Shown: positions 31,693 through 40,262 of the stretch, piece by piece
Numbering within the stretch: the first letter of the stretch is position 1
How the letters are laid out: each line of letters starts with the position of its first letter
Assembly: GCA_023511655.1 (NCBI GenBank)
Contig: JAIMBB010000008.1
Coordinates: 1-48,904 of the forward strand
DNA length: 48,904 nucleotides
From: Anaerolineae bacterium
Lineage (GTDB): Bacteria > Chloroflexota > Anaerolineae > J036 > Brachytrichaceae
Reading direction: 5' to 3'
Program-made: the position numbers and the translations under genes
Notes under the pieces: model-generated
Seen by the model: the letters and a program-made list of their open reading frames with translations, nothing else
Databases searched by the model: none
Told to the model about the DNA's origin: nothing

Positions 31693-34200
31693 TCAAGGCG
31701 TGGGAAGCGCCGCTGCCGGCTCGGACGATTCTTCGGGGATGTCGAAGACCAGGTCGTTGCCCAGGCACTTGGCTTTGCCCTTGCCGACCTCCACTACCAG
31801 GCCCTCGCACCCTTCCGGCCCCTTGATTGCCAGCGGCTTGTTCCAGGTCGTGAAGTCGCATTGCGGATAGTTCACGCAACCGTAGAAGACGCGTCGGGCG
31901 CCTTTGCGGGCGCGCTTCTCCACCAGCTTGCCCCCACACTTGGGGCATTGCACGCCCGGGATGGTGATCGGTTCGGTGTACTTGCACCTCGGGAAGTTCG
32001 AGCAGGCGATGAACTTGCCGAAGCGCCCATCGCGATAGACCAGCCGACCGTCTTCGCAAGCCGGGCACTTTTCGCCGGTGTATTGCACCACGCGCTCTTT
32101 CTTCGGAATGCGCTCGGCGGCTTGGGCGACCGCCTCCTTGAATGGATCGTAGAACTCGTGCAGCACGGGGCGCCATTCGCGGACGCCGGTCTCGATGTCG
32201 TCCAGCTCTTCCTCCACGTGCGCCGTGAACCCGACGTCAATGTAGCGGGGGAAGTTGGCGACGAGCAGGTCGTTGGCCGTAAAGCCCAACTCGGTCGGCA
32301 CCAGTTGTTTGCCTTCTCGCCGCACGTAGTCGCGCGATTGGATCGTGGACATGATCTGCGCATAGGTGCTCGGCCGGCCGATGCCGTACTCTTCCAGCGC
32401 CTTGACCAGGCTGGCTTCGGTGTAACGCGGCGGCGGTTGGGTGAAGTGCTGCTCCGGGATGAGGCGGATCAGGTCGAGCGGCTCGTCTGCGCTCAGCGCC
32501 GGCAGCCGGCGGCCGCGCGCTTCCTCCTCTTCGTCCAGCTTGTCCCCTTCATCGTGTCCCTCTTCGTACACCTTGAGGAAGCCGGAGAACTTGATCACCG
32601 ATCCGCTGGCCCGGAACCAGTAGCCGGGGATCAGCACATTCGCATCGCCGTTCGATAACGGCCCGAGCGCCGCGCCATCGGCCGCGCCTTGCGGTAGAGC
32701 TTCGATGTCCACCGTCGTCGCGTCGAAGATGGCGTTGGCCATCTGGCTGGCGATGAAGCGCTTCCAGATCAGCTCGTAGAGCCGGAGCTGATCGCGATCG
32801 AGGTAAGGCTTTAACGATTCCGGCGTGCGGAAGACCGAGGTCGGGCGAATTGCCTCGTGCGCTTCCTGGGCGTTCTTGGCGCGCGAGGTGTATTTGGGGG
32901 GCGCGTCGGGCACGAACGCCGCGCCAAAGCGGTCGGCGATGAACTGGCGCGCTTCGCGTTGCGCGCTCTCCGCCACGTTCACCGAATCGGTGCGCATGTA
33001 GGTGATCAGTCCGACTGTGCCCTCGCCGACGTCCATGCCTTCGTAGAGCTGCTGGGCCGTGGCCATGGTGCGCCGGGCGTTGAAGCCGAGCTTGCGGCTG
33101 GCTTCTTGTTGCATCGTGCTGGTAGTGAATGGCGCAGCCGGCCGGCGCGAGCGGTCTTTGCGCTCCACCTTGACCACGCGATACGCTGCGCCTTCTAGCT
33201 CGCTCACGATCCGCTGTGCGTCGGCCTCGTTCTTCAGATCGGGATCCTGGCCGCGCAGCTTGAACAGGCGGGCGATGAAGGTCTCCCGATCGGCAGGGGG
33301 GATGGGAGATGGGTCGGGGGGAAGCAAACGTTTGGCCAGCTCGGCTTCGATGCTCCAGTATTCGACCGGCACGAAGGCCTGGATCTCCCGTTCGCGCTCG
33401 ACGACCAGGCGCAAGGCGACGGATTGCACGCGTCCGGCGCTCAAGCCGCGGCGGCTGAGTTTGTCGCTCAGCAGCGGGCTGAGCTTGTAGCCCACCAGGC
33501 GATCCAGAATGCGACGAGCCTGTTGGGCGTTCACCGCGTTGTCGTCTATGCTGCGTGGATGAGCGAAAGCATGATCTATGGCGTCCTTGGTGATTTCGTG
33601 AAACTCGACGCGATGCACCGGCTTGCCGGCGATCTCCGGCTGTAAGGCGTGCGTCAGATGCCATGAGATCGCCTCTCCTTCGCGATCGGGGTCGGTGGCC
33701 AGCCAGATCGAGCTGGCGTCTTTGGCATATTGCTTGAGTTCCTTGACGGTCGCCTTTTTGTCGGCCGGGATGATATAGGTCGGCTCGAAGTCGTTGTCCA
33801 CGTCCACGCCCAGCCGGCTCTTGGGCAGGTCGCGGATGTGGCCGATGGACGCGCGGACGGTGTATTGGCGGCCCAGGAATTTGCCGATGGTGCGCGCCTT
33901 GGCCGGCGATTCGACGATGACGAGCGGCAGGCCTGCCGCGCGCGCCTCGTCGCCGCCGGCGTTCCGCGCCGCCCTGGCGCCCTTCGTGCTCGACGATGCG
34001 CGTTTGGCCGTGCGCTCGCGCTTCACCGGCTCCGGCGGGGTCAATCCCTCGTGCGCCGGCGTGCGCCCCATCTTGTAGACCTTGTCGTAGCCACAATTGG
34101 AACACGTGCCTTGGGTCGCCGGCGATCCGTTGGCGAAGAAGATGGGTTTCGGATCAAGCAACTCGTGCTTGCCGCGACATTTGAAACAGTACGCTTCCAT
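31693..34200 (-). CDS. topA: DNA topoisomerase I with an N-terminal DUF5679-type zinc ribbon
   Basis: An 835-residue type IA topoisomerase that relaxes negative supercoils. Residues 1-50 are an extra zinc ribbon (Cys-x2-Cys at 5 and 8, then a CSNCG pair) of DUF5679 type, joined by a basic linker. The Toprim domain begins VIVESPAKARTIGKFLG and includes ATDPDREGEAISWHL. The catalytic tyrosine is in GLITYMRTDSVNVAES. Two C-terminal four-cysteine zinc ribbons follow (CPACEDGRL...CSNFPRC and CPKCGGKL...CVNYPQC). The frame opposite to it is a shadow. It seems to lead topA plus the PH-like gene, with a small cluster upstream on the same strand. Confidence 0.95.
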   Translation of the reverse strand: MEAYCFKCRGKHELLDPKPIFFANGSPATQGTCSNCGYDKVYKMGRTPAHEGLTPPEPVKRERTAKRASSSTKGARAARNAGGDEARAAGLPLVIVESPAKARTIGKFLGRQYTVRASIGHIRDLPKSRLGVDVDNDFEPTYIIPADKKATVKELKQYAKDASSIWLATDPDREGEAISWHLTHALQPEIAGKPVHRVEFHEITKDAIDHAFAHPRSIDDNAVNAQQARRILDRLVGYKLSPLLSDKLSRRGLSAGRVQSVALRLVVEREREIQAFVPVEYWSIEAELAKRLLPPDPSPIPPADRETFIARLFKLRGQDPDLKNEADAQRIVSELEGAAYRVVKVERKDRSRRPAAPFTTSTMQQEASRKLGFNARRTMATAQQLYEGMDVGEGTVGLITYMRTDSVNVAESAQREARQFIADRFGAAFVPDAPPKYTSRAKNAQEAHEAIRPTSVFRTPESLKPYLDRDQLRLYELIWKRFIASQMANAIFDATTVDIEALPQGAADGAALGPLSNGDANVLIPGYWFRASGSVIKFSGFLKVYEEGHDEGDKLDEEEEARGRRLPALSADEPLDLIRLIPEQHFTQPPPRYTEASLVKALEEYGIGRPSTYAQIMSTIQSRDYVRREGKQLVPTELGFTANDLLVANFPRYIDVGFTAHVEEELDDIETGVREWRPVLHEFYDPFKEAVAQAAERIPKKERVVQYTGEKCPACEDGRLVYRDGRFGKFIACSNFPRCKYTEPITIPGVQCPKCGGKLVEKRARKGARRVFYGCVNYPQCDFTTWNKPLAIKGPEGCEGLVVEVGKGKAKCLGNDLVFDIPEESSEPAAALPTP

Positions 34201-34254
34201 TTTTGTTTTGGCTACAGGTTACAGATTGCAGGTTGGGGATGCCATCCGCGATCT

Positions 34255-35361
34255 CTAATCCCTCACTCCCAATCCCGATAACAACTCGATTAACTCTCGC
34301 TCGAATCGCTCAACGCCGAATCGCTCAGCGTGACGGCGGATTTCGGCGGGCGCGAATGTTACACCAGAACTTTTCAGCACCGCCTCGGCGAGTGCTTCGG
34401 GGGTTTGCGGGTGGAACAGCATTCCGGTGACGCCCTCGATCACTGTGTCCAGCGCGCCGCCCGCCGCGCAGGCGATGACAGGCTTGCCGTATGCCATGGC
34501 GCGGATGGGCGCGATGCCAAAATCCTCGACCCCGGGGAAGATGAACGCCCGGCACTCGGCGAGCAGCTCATGCAACGTGGCGTCGTCCACCCGGCCCAAC
34601 AATTTGATGTTGTCGCGCGGTTGTCGCGCGGCCAGCCGCTCCAGGCGATGGCGGTCTCGCCCATCGCCGGCGATGACCAGCGGCCACCCAAGCCGGCCGA
34701 ACGCCTCGATCGCCAGGTCCACGCGCTTATATGGCAGCAATCGAGAGGCGATTAGATAAAAACCCCGATCCCGATTGGAAGGCGGGTGAGGCGGCATTTC
34801 CACCGGCGGGTGAATGATGACCGAATCGCGGCCGTAGTATTTGCGAATGCGGTGTTGCACTTCGCGGGAGATGGCGATGAATGTGGTCACGCGTTGGGCA
34901 GCCCGCGTCTCCCATCGGCGCAAGTAGACGTTGAGCGCGCGGAGGATCGCCGACGCGCCGGGCGGGATGCGCTCGCGTTGCGCGTAAGTTTCGAATTCAT
35001 ACGTAAAGCGCGTCGGGGTGAGGCAATAACAGATGTGCCTGGCGGCCGCGTGCAGCCCACGCGCGCCGATGCAAAAGGCGCTCTTGTTGCTGAGGATGAC
35101 GTCGTGTTCGGCGGGAATGCGATAGCGCGCCCACACCCAGGCGAAGAGCGGCATGTAGGGCTGATGGTAACGATGTACCTCCGGCAGACAATCCATCCAG
35201 GTCGAGCGGATGTCCCATCCTCGCCAGGCCGCCGGCATGCGCTGCCGGTCGTAGATGCTGGTGAAGATCGGCGCGCGCGGGAACATCCGGTTCAACGTGT
35301 TCAGCACGTCCTCTGCGCCTCCCAGTTGGTTCAACCAGTCATGGACCAGAGCGATGTTCAT
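34255..35361 (-). CDS. GT4-family glycosyltransferase
   Basis: A 368-residue GT-B fold protein. The N-terminus MNIALVHDWLNQLGGAEDVL is the common start of GT4 mannosyl/rhamnosyl-type transferases; the C-terminal nucleotide-sugar domain shows LIASRLLPYKRVDLAIEAF and GVEDFGIAPIRAMAYGKPVIAC, with the E-x7-E-like signature in a modified form. It probably builds an exopolysaccharide or glycolipid at the cytoplasmic membrane. Its start overlaps the stop of the HAD phosphatase by 4 bp, so they are coupled. Donor and acceptor are unknown. Confidence 0.88.
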   Translation of the reverse strand: MNIALVHDWLNQLGGAEDVLNTLNRMFPRAPIFTSIYDRQRMPAAWRGWDIRSTWMDCLPEVHRYHQPYMPLFAWVWARYRIPAEHDVILSNKSAFCIGARGLHAAARHICYCLTPTRFTYEFETYAQRERIPPGASAILRALNVYLRRWETRAAQRVTTFIAISREVQHRIRKYYGRDSVIIHPPVEMPPHPPSNRDRGFYLIASRLLPYKRVDLAIEAFGRLGWPLVIAGDGRDRHRLERLAARQPRDNIKLLGRVDDATLHELLAECRAFIFPGVEDFGIAPIRAMAYGKPVIACAAGGALDTVIEGVTGMLFHPQTPEALAEAVLKSSGVTFAPAEIRRHAERFGVERFERELIELLSGLGVRD

Positions 35362-36038
35362 GCCTTTGTCTTGCGCTTCTTATCCATCGCTTCCAGGGCC
35401 TGTTTTGCTTCGTGCAGCGACGTCACGACGCGATGGGCCAAAGCCCGGATTTCATCCGCGGGCGGCTTCAGGTCGGGCACCATGATCACGGACATGCCGG
35501 CGGCGTGGGCAGCCCGCACGCCGTTCTCCGAATCCTCAAGCGCGACGCAGTCAGCGGGCAAGACGTTCAGCCGACGGGCTGCCTCCAGGAAGATGTCCGG
35601 CGCGGGCTTGCCGTGCGCCACTTCGTCGCCTCCGACGATGGCGTCGAATCGGCCTGCCACCCCGACCCGCTCCAGCTTCTTCAGCACCAGCCTGCGGACG
35701 GTCGAGCTGGCAACGGCTTTGGGGATGCGTTGTGCATCGAGCCAGTCGAGCAACTCAATCAGCCCCGGCTTGATGGCGATTCGACCGGATGCGATTGCCT
35801 CATCCACATAGCGTTGTTTGTCGTCGTACATCGCCTCGATGGGGATGTCCGGGCCGAACGCCGCGCGAAAGATCTCACGGGTGTGCGCGCCTGTGGTGCC
35901 GAGCACGCGCAAGTACACGTCGTCGCTGAGCTGGTAGCCCCACCGGCGCATGGTGGCGAACCACGCCTCGCGCGCCAGCGACTCGGTGTCGAGCATCAGG
36001 CCGTCCATGTCGAAGATGACTGCACGAAAATCGTCCAT
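35358..36038 (-). CDS. HAD-family phosphatase / beta-phosphoglucomutase-like
   Basis: A 226-residue HAD subfamily IA protein. The nucleophile and acid are Asp10 and Asp12 in VIFDMDGLMLDTES; motif II is AVASSTVRRLV and motif III/IV ALEDSENGVRAAHAAG. It resembles beta-phosphoglucomutases and sugar phosphatases; the substrate cannot be told. The start at 36038 fits the family; an upstream frame to 36371 enters the next gene's region. It is coupled to the glycosyltransferase, so it may dephosphorylate or prepare a sugar for it. Confidence 0.87.
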   Translation of the reverse strand: MDDFRAVIFDMDGLMLDTESLAREAWFATMRRWGYQLSDDVYLRVLGTTGAHTREIFRAAFGPDIPIEAMYDDKQRYVDEAIASGRIAIKPGLIELLDWLDAQRIPKAVASSTVRRLVLKKLERVGVAGRFDAIVGGDEVAHGKPAPDIFLEAARRLNVLPADCVALEDSENGVRAAHAAGMSVIMVPDLKPPADEIRALAHRVVTSLHEAKQALEAMDKKRKTKA

Positions 36039-36135
36039 CTCGTTGCTTCGGTGACATTGGGAGGTGGTGACCGATGATGACGCAGAGTTGACGACTGATC
36101 GGTCGGGAGTCATACCGACCTGCGACCCGCGATCT

Positions 36136-37029
36136 TCATCCATTGCTATCGCCTCCCATTCCCGCATAATCCCAGAACCAGTAAGCCAGGGCCTTGTATT
36201 CACCCCAGGCCCCGAACACGGCGTTGATCTCCTTCTCGCCGATGGGCCGGCCGTCGTAAAAATGCCTGGACACCGTGCTGATTGCTTCGGTGTCCACGCC
36301 GATGTAGTCGTAGCGGCCGAGGATGGCGAGCAGCGTGTTGGCGGCGTAGGGCCCGATGCCCGGCAGTGCAATCAGCTCGCGGCGCAGCTCGTCGGTCGGG
36401 CGCGATGGGTCCATCAGCGCAGCGAGGTCGTACTCGCCGGCGGTGATGCCGCGCGCCAGTTTGAGGAGATAGGGGGCGCGATAGCCGAGCCCTAACTTGC
36501 GCAGCGTGGCCTCGCGGCTGTGCGCGATGGTTTCTGGCTTGGGAAAGGCGCGGCGCGATGGATCGTTCGGCAGAGGCTCGCCGAAGCGCTGCACCAGCGC
36601 GCTCACCAACCGCTGGGTTCCGCTCCACTGGATATTTGTCGTCATCATTACCTTCACCACGTCTTCCCACATCGTCGAAGAGCGCAGCAGCCGGCCATAC
36701 GCCTTCGCGCGGCAATGCGCCAGGCGCGGTTCGGTATCGGCCCGGGCATAGAACGCCGTGAAGTCGGCCTCCAGCGCGAACATCCAGGCTGACTTCCGCT
36801 CCACCTCGCCTCGCTCGCGCAAGGTGAGCCGGTCCTGTGTCTCGACCGCCAGGCCATCGCCGGCGGCGCGGAAAAGCAGGAGCACGACGCGCTCACTTGC
36901 CAAACGCTCCACGCGGGAGAGCGTCTGTGCAGCGTCGTCCCATTCCCAGGGCGCGAGTTGATACCAGCCATGAGAGTGGACGACCGAGCGAAAGTTGAAC
37001 GGTGGTCGAGCGACCAGGGTCAGGATCAT
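36136..37029 (-). CDS. HhH-GPD DNA glycosylase (AlkA/OGG-like)
   Basis: A 297-residue base-excision repair protein with an N-terminal beta domain and a helix-hairpin-helix GPD domain. The hairpin reads LIALPGIGPYAANTLLAI and the catalytic aspartate lies in GVDTEA (residue 246). The hairpin position that holds the lyase lysine in OGG1 and Nth is not lysine, so a monofunctional, AlkA-like alkylbase glycosylase is more likely. The start at 37029 is preferred over 37062 because a TACAAT -10 hexamer lies 15 nt upstream of it. It heads a run of minus-strand genes down to topA. Confidence 0.83.
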   Translation of the reverse strand: MILTLVARPPFNFRSVVHSHGWYQLAPWEWDDAAQTLSRVERLASERVVLLLFRAAGDGLAVETQDRLTLRERGEVERKSAWMFALEADFTAFYARADTEPRLAHCRAKAYGRLLRSSTMWEDVVKVMMTTNIQWSGTQRLVSALVQRFGEPLPNDPSRRAFPKPETIAHSREATLRKLGLGYRAPYLLKLARGITAGEYDLAALMDPSRPTDELRRELIALPGIGPYAANTLLAILGRYDYIGVDTEAISTVSRHFYDGRPIGEKEINAVFGAWGEYKALAYWFWDYAGMGGDSNG

Positions 37030-37039
37030 GAACTCAGGA

Positions 37040-37057
37040 GCGCGATTGTAATCGCGC
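37040..37057. promoter_or_regulatory. Palindrome over the glycosylase promoter
   Basis: A perfect inverted repeat GCGCGATT-GT-AATCGCGC (8-bp arms). On the minus strand its centre contains TACAAT, a candidate -10 element for the DNA glycosylase gene starting at 37029. A repressor bound here would block the promoter. No regulator gene is adjacent. Confidence 0.5.
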
Positions 37058-37106
37058 GGCATGTGAACGTCGCGGGTTTGCGGTCGTCGTAGATGAACGC
37101 CGTGCG

Positions 37107-38165
37107 TTACGGCATGACGACCGGCCGGCCGTTCACTTCCACGACGGCACCTGGCACGACGAAGTCTTCGTTCAGCGAGGAAGCGTTCTGCCCACCCATG
37201 TAGCGGTTCTCGCCGAAGGCTACGAACAACATGCCGCGGACGTGTTCATCCACAAGCGGCCAACCGATCGGTTGACTCAGGCGCGGATTCAGCCCAATGC
37301 CGATGTGCCCGATGCGACGCGGCTCGCCGGCGTGAGCGTCGAAGAGGGCATTCAGTGCCGTCTCGCCATCGGCGGCTTCGATGCGGGCTGCACGCCCATG
37401 CTCGAAGTGGAAGACCACGTCGCGCGCACCGCTGGCGGTGGGCAGGTACAGGCTGCCCGTCGTGCGATCTTCCAGCACCGTGAAGTAGACCGAGCCGGCC
37501 GGCAGGTTTGAGACCACCGCGCCGCATGCCCGATCCTCATCATCAATGTAACCATCATCGCACAGGAGTGGGCGCGCGCCGCGCACCACCCGCAATTCAT
37601 GGCCCCTGCCGGTGCGAATGACGATCTCTTCCGCTTCTTCCAGGCGCGATCGCGCCCTCAGGATGCCGTCCTGCAGCTCCAGCAACGGTGTGGCCGAAGC
37701 GTCGCCCAGCAGAGCTTCGAGCGCGTCGAACGACATGCCCAGTCGCGCGGCCTGAGCCGGCGTCGGCACGGCCACGAACAGGCTGGGGATGCGCCTGGCC
37801 TCTTCGATCGCCGTCAACCGGTCTTGTGCAGCCGACCATTGCGCGACGGCCTCGGCTGGCACACCTTCCAAATCGAGGTAGCCGCCGGTGAGCACGATGA
37901 CGCGATCGGCCTGCTCGGCCCATGAGCGGCGATGCCGGTCGTAGTTGGCAAAGTAGGCGGGAGCACCCGCCGCCAGCAAACGCGCCAGGTGGTCGGGTGG
38001 GGCCAGCTCTACCAGCGGCGTGGCACCGGCCAGCTCGACGGTCAAGGTGATTTCGCGCAGCAGGCTGTTGTGCCCGGCATGGTCGAGCACATGGATTAAT
38101 TCGCCCGCTTGAGCGCCTATGCCCTGCACGATGCGCCAGGCCAGGTATGAAATGGAATCGGCCAT
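37107..38165 (-). CDS. M29-like aminopeptidase-family protein, metal site apparently incomplete
   Basis: A 352-residue protein with the layout of M29 (AmpS/thermophilic aminopeptidase) proteins: an N-terminal alpha/beta domain and a C-terminal domain with LPAGSVYFTVLEDRTTGSLY, HIGIGLNPRL and WPLVDEHVRGMLFVAFGENRYMGG. In M29 enzymes two metals are held by two Glu, two His and an Asp. Here the Glu of LVDE and an Asp in SLNEDFV are seen, but the Glu in the first motif is replaced by Ser and both His positions seem to be Phe and Asn. The alignment is by eye. A TACAAT -10 hexamer lies 11 nt before the ATG at 38165. It could be inactive, or use other ligands. Confidence 0.7.
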   Translation of the reverse strand: MADSISYLAWRIVQGIGAQAGELIHVLDHAGHNSLLREITLTVELAGATPLVELAPPDHLARLLAAGAPAYFANYDRHRRSWAEQADRVIVLTGGYLDLEGVPAEAVAQWSAAQDRLTAIEEARRIPSLFVAVPTPAQAARLGMSFDALEALLGDASATPLLELQDGILRARSRLEEAEEIVIRTGRGHELRVVRGARPLLCDDGYIDDEDRACGAVVSNLPAGSVYFTVLEDRTTGSLYLPTASGARDVVFHFEHGRAARIEAADGETALNALFDAHAGEPRRIGHIGIGLNPRLSQPIGWPLVDEHVRGMLFVAFGENRYMGGQNASSLNEDFVVPGAVVEVNGRPVVMP

Positions 38166-38176
38166 CGGTCGGAGCG

Positions 38177-38182
38177 ATTGTA
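38177..38182 (-). promoter_or_regulatory. -10 element 11 nt upstream of the M29-like gene
   Basis: TACAAT on the minus strand ends 11 nt before the ATG; no Shine-Dalgarno sequence lies between. It implies a leader of only a few bases. No convincing -35 hexamer is seen at 17 bp. Confidence 0.4.
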
Positions 38183-38344
38183 ATTCCCACGTGCGCTCCG
38201 TCGGGCAGGAGCGTGTGTTCGTGTGCAATGAGGGCGAAGCCCACGGTCTGTCTGCTGTGCAGCGATCTGCCAGCCTGGATGGCGAATGCACCTGCCGGGT
38301 CGCGCATGGCGCGATGCGGCGTACAATGTCCATAAACACTTGCC

Positions 38345-40219
38345 ATGCCCAAGTCAGCTCAATCCCACCCCCTGTCGCCTTGTCTTGTTCCTGAACCCCG
38401 CGCGATCACTTTGAATGGTGGAGCGCTCGAGATCCGGCCCGACAAGCTCATCGTGCTCAAAGCCGCGCAGCCTGCGCGGGGCTTCTTCGAAGCGCAGGAA
38501 GCGCAACGCGCGCTCAGCCAGCATGCGCGGGTGACCTGGCATATCCACGCCAGCGATGCCGTGCCGGCGGAGGCGACTGGCCTGCTGATCGTGATCGAGG
38601 ACGCCGCAGAGGCGAGCGCAGATGTGGATCGGCAGCGCTATGCGCTCGATGTCACGCCCGGCGGCATTCGCATTTCGGCCTCTGCGCCGGCCGGCGCGTT
38701 CTACGCCGTGATGACGCTGACGCAACTCCTGCGGCAATATGGCCGGGTGTTGCCGCTGTTGCACATCGAAGATCGCCCCGACTTCGCGCGGCGCGGCGTC
38801 ATGCTCGACATCAGCCGCGACAAGGTGCCGACGATGCAAACGCTGTTCGAGCTGGTGGATATGCTGGCCGAGCTGAAGATCAACGAATTCCAGCTCTACA
38901 CCGAGCATACGTTCGCCTATCGGCGCCATCCGGTGGTCTGGGCCAGCGCCTCGCCCATGACGGGCGAAGAGATCATGCAGCTCGATGCATATTGTCGGAT
39001 GCGGCACATTGACCTGGTGCCGAATCAGAACTGCTTCGGCCACATGCGGCGTTGGCTCATTCACGATGCGTATCGCCATCTTGCCGAGTGCCCGAACGGC
39101 TGCGATACGACCTGGGGCTATTTTGCCGAGCCGTTCACGCTCTGCCCGGGCGACCCCGGCAGCATCGCGCTGGTTGAGGAGATCTTCGAGGAGCTGCTGC
39201 CGCACTTCACCAGTCGGTTCTTCAACGTCGGCTGCGACGAGACGGTGGATTTGGGCCAGGGGCGCAGCAAGGCCGAGGTGGAAGCGAGAGGCGCCGGTCG
39301 CGTTTACCTCGACTTTCTGCTCAAGATCTACGAGCGGGTCAAGCGCCATGGCCGGACGATGCAGTTTTGGGGCGACATCATCATGGCACACCCCGAGCTG
39401 GTCGCCGAGCTGCCGCGCGATGTAATCGCGATGGAGTGGGGCTACGAGTTCGACCATCCGTTCGCCGATCATGGGGCGAAGTTCGCTGCGTCCGGCATTC
39501 CGTTCTATGTGTGCGGCGGCACGTCGTCGTGGAACAGCCTGGGCGGTCGCACCGACAACGCCATCGGTAACCTGCTGAACGCGGCTGAAAACGGCCAGAA
39601 GCACGGCGCGATCGGTTTCCTCAATACGGATTGGGGGGATTATGGCCATCTGCAGCCCTTGCCGATTAGCTATCTGCCGTATGCCTACGGTGCCGGCGTG
39701 TCCTGGTGCATCGCCGCGAACCGCGACGTGGATATCGCCCGCGCCGTCAGCCTGCACCTCTTCGGCGATCCGAGCGGAGCGACCGGGCAGTTCGTCTACG
39801 ACCTCGGCAACGTGTATACCCGCATTCCCCTCCGCACGCACAACGGCACGGCCTATGCCTACGGCGTGATCTTCGCGGAAGAAGCGCTCAAGCGCCGCCT
39901 GGCCGAAAATGCCGTCGAGCGCACTTGGTTGAAGCAGGTGAACAAGGATTTGGACAGGCTGGAAGCTGCCGTGCCCACCTTGAAGATGCAGCGTTCGGAC
40001 GCGGTGCTGATCCGGCGTGAATTCGCCCACGTCATCCACTTGATGCGCTACGGTGTGGCGCGCCTGGGGCGGCTCGGCGTTGCCGGCAAGCGCGTCGCCG
40101 CGGATCTCAAGGCGGTCGAGCGTGAACGGCGCCGGCTGGTTGCCGAACACGATCGCGTGTGGTTGGCGCGCAACCGGCCAGGTGGGATGGAAGATAGCGC
40201 CGCGAACATCCGACTCTAG
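38345..40219 (+). CDS. GH20-family beta-N-acetylhexosaminidase-like glycosidase
   Basis: A 624-residue protein. Residues of about 1-135 form the small GH20b-type alpha/beta domain; the (beta/alpha)8 domain starts RRGVMLDISRDKVPTMQTL near residue 148. The GH20 Asp-Glu catalytic pair is Asp298-Glu299 in FFNVGCDETVDLG. Around GGTSSWNSLGGRTDNAIGN and GFLNTDWGDYGH further substrate residues are expected. A C-terminal helical region follows. No signal peptide is seen, so it may trim imported aminosugar oligomers inside the cell. A TACAAT hexamer lies 17 nt before the ATG. It is the first of three plus-strand genes. Confidence 0.85.
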   Translation: MPKSAQSHPLSPCLVPEPRAITLNGGALEIRPDKLIVLKAAQPARGFFEAQEAQRALSQHARVTWHIHASDAVPAEATGLLIVIEDAAEASADVDRQRYALDVTPGGIRISASAPAGAFYAVMTLTQLLRQYGRVLPLLHIEDRPDFARRGVMLDISRDKVPTMQTLFELVDMLAELKINEFQLYTEHTFAYRRHPVVWASASPMTGEEIMQLDAYCRMRHIDLVPNQNCFGHMRRWLIHDAYRHLAECPNGCDTTWGYFAEPFTLCPGDPGSIALVEEIFEELLPHFTSRFFNVGCDETVDLGQGRSKAEVEARGAGRVYLDFLLKIYERVKRHGRTMQFWGDIIMAHPELVAELPRDVIAMEWGYEFDHPFADHGAKFAASGIPFYVCGGTSSWNSLGGRTDNAIGNLLNAAENGQKHGAIGFLNTDWGDYGHLQPLPISYLPYAYGAGVSWCIAANRDVDIARAVSLHLFGDPSGATGQFVYDLGNVYTRIPLRTHNGTAYAYGVIFAEEALKRRLAENAVERTWLKQVNKDLDRLEAAVPTLKMQRSDAVLIRREFAHVIHLMRYGVARLGRLGVAGKRVAADLKAVERERRRLVAEHDRVWLARNRPGGMEDSAANIRL

Positions 40220-40262
40220 CCACGGCAGTCGGTTCCACGAACCTCACTTTGCAATCCTGAAT

